Below are positions 63,368-64,000 of a stretch of DNA of 64,000 bases, piece by piece. The translations under genes were made by a program, and so were the position numbers. Below the pieces are notes generated by a model. That model made no database searches. It was not told where the DNA came from and saw only the letters and a program-made list of their open reading frames with translations. Source of the DNA: Jeotgalibacillus salarius (GTDB lineage: Bacteria; Bacillota; Bacilli; Bacillales; Jeotgalibacillaceae); assembly GCF_004405125.1 (NCBI RefSeq), contig NZ_SORX01000007.1, positions 113,638-177,637 of the forward strand, written 5' to 3'. Every line of letters begins with the position of its first letter. The stretch's first letter is position 1.

Positions 63368-63886
63368 ATGGGTTGTGGCAAAAATAATGAGGTAAGCGGA
63401 GAAAGAGATCATCGTAACTGCGTATGTGAAGTTGTCCGGGCAGTTAAAGACATTCAGGACAACGCTGTAGATGTAGATTGTCAGCCATGTTTGACTAACT
63501 GCTTTCTGGAGCCGCTTGGTGATTTAACTGCGCCTTCTAGAAGACGTCGTGCTGATACTCGCGTATTCATGTTGAAATCTAAAGACGGATCACCGTTCCA
63601 TGCTTTTTACAAAGACACTGACTTTAAAGATCACGATTGTATCTCAGTATTCTTCAGAGTAGAATCAATTTTTGATGGGTGCTGTGCAACACTTCGTGTT
63701 CTTGAACCAAGAGACCACCATGGTAAAGAAGTTGACCTTTTGAATGATTGTGGAACGAAAATTAATCTGGGCAAACTTTGTAAAGTGACTGAGTTTGATT
63801 CAACAGACAGTTGTATCACAGTTGATTTGAGCTGCTTCTGTGCTGTTCAATGTATTAAAGATGTATACCTTGGTATTTGTGACTAA
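63368..63886 (+). CDS. cotZ: Cysteine-rich spore coat / exosporium protein, CotZ/CotY family
   Basis: The protein has 172 residues with about 16 cysteines, starting MGCGKNNEV. Landmarks are HRNCVCEVVRAVKDIQDNAVD, DCQPCLTNCFLEP and the end CFCAVQCIKDVYLGICD, all typical of the CotY/CotZ/ExsY family. These proteins self-assemble into two-dimensional crystalline layers through disulfides in the outermost spore coat or exosporium. GGAGGAG lies just before the start, and a terminator follows. Confidence 0.93.
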   Translation: MGCGKNNEVSGERDHRNCVCEVVRAVKDIQDNAVDVDCQPCLTNCFLEPLGDLTAPSRRRRADTRVFMLKSKDGSPFHAFYKDTDFKDHDCISVFFRVESIFDGCCATLRVLEPRDHHGKEVDLLNDCGTKINLGKLCKVTEFDSTDSCITVDLSCFCAVQCIKDVYLGICD

Positions 63887-63917
63887 TTAGAAGGGAATCT
63901 CCCAGATCTTTCTCTAT

Positions 63918-63951
63918 AAAAAAAGACATCCTTTTTTAGGATGTCTTTTTT
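63918..63951 (+). terminator. Rho-independent terminator of cotZ
   Basis: The stem AAAAAAGACATCC / GGATGTCTTTTTT with a seven-base T-rich loop lies 32 bases past the stop. No feature is seen from here to base 64000. Confidence 0.92.
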
Positions 63952-64000
63952 CAGACTGTTGAAATTCTAAAATATGTATATAACCAATAAAATAAACCAT

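Overview
The window reads as chromosomal DNA of a low-GC, endospore-forming member of the Bacillales. Spore genes (spoVAC-AD-AEb, a YhcN/YlaJ-type lipoprotein, spoVIF, a yjcZ-type peptide, a cotY/cotZ-type coat protein, two sporulation-type histidine kinases) and sigI-rsgI, ykoGHI and clpE with CtsR boxes all point there. Gene neighbourhoods follow Bacillus subtilis order in blocks. A Tyr-type T-box on nhaC, a Mn riboswitch on ykoY and a prfC/murE neighbourhood like that of staphylococci fit a Bacillaceae/Caryophanaceae lineage; a Jeotgalibacillus-like genome is my guess, not a demonstrated fact. I see no prophage, insertion sequence, CRISPR array or toxin-antitoxin module.

Layout. 0-3.5 kb: ykwC (cut by the window edge), ykwB, ptsI and ptsH. 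3.6-8 kb: a MoxR-DUF58-membrane protein operon, then an SDR and a small conserved gene. 8-13.7 kb: an acidic lipoprotein, clpE under two CtsR boxes, an M3 peptidase and an MhqR-like regulator. 13.8-26 kb: a block collinear with the B. subtilis mtnE-mtnU-kinE-ykrP-ktrD-rsgI-sigI-ykoY region, with a metallophosphoesterase-like protein of degenerate active site and a B12-binding radical SAM protein inserted. 26-32 kb: an extended SDR, an RND exporter of SwrC type, and an NhaC transporter behind a T-box. 32-41 kb: an EAL protein, RF3, a DUF4397 surface protein with a sortase, nupC, a stand-alone murE and an M42 peptidase. 41-50.5 kb: ykoI/ykoH/ykoG, OsmC-like, aldehyde dehydrogenase, a 33-residue peptide under a sigma-B-like promoter, an orphan lysine N6-hydroxylase, a GAF-GGDEF-EAL protein and an orphan tryptophan dioxygenase. 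50.5-58 kb: a candidate structured RNA, a KinB-like kinase, an FAD oxidase, tRNA-Val(GAC), a TRAP-TAXI transporter operon and a PgpA/YutG-like protein. 58-64 kb: yjcH-yjcG-yjcF and the sporulation cluster.

Functional threads: sugar uptake control (HPr/EI), envelope stress and biogenesis (SigI/RsgI, YkoGHI, MurE, sortase), ion homeostasis (KtrD, MeeY, NhaC), methionine salvage (MtnE/MtnU), sporulation commitment (two kinases) and spore maturation/germination. Noncoding DNA holds three copies of a palindromic intergenic repeat, two further long unrelated hairpins, and a roughly 115-nt multi-stem element at 50.5 kb that I cannot assign to a known RNA family; that element and the lipoprotein-type sortase with its MPETG partner are the best leads for something not well described. 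No complete new multi-gene system is evident.
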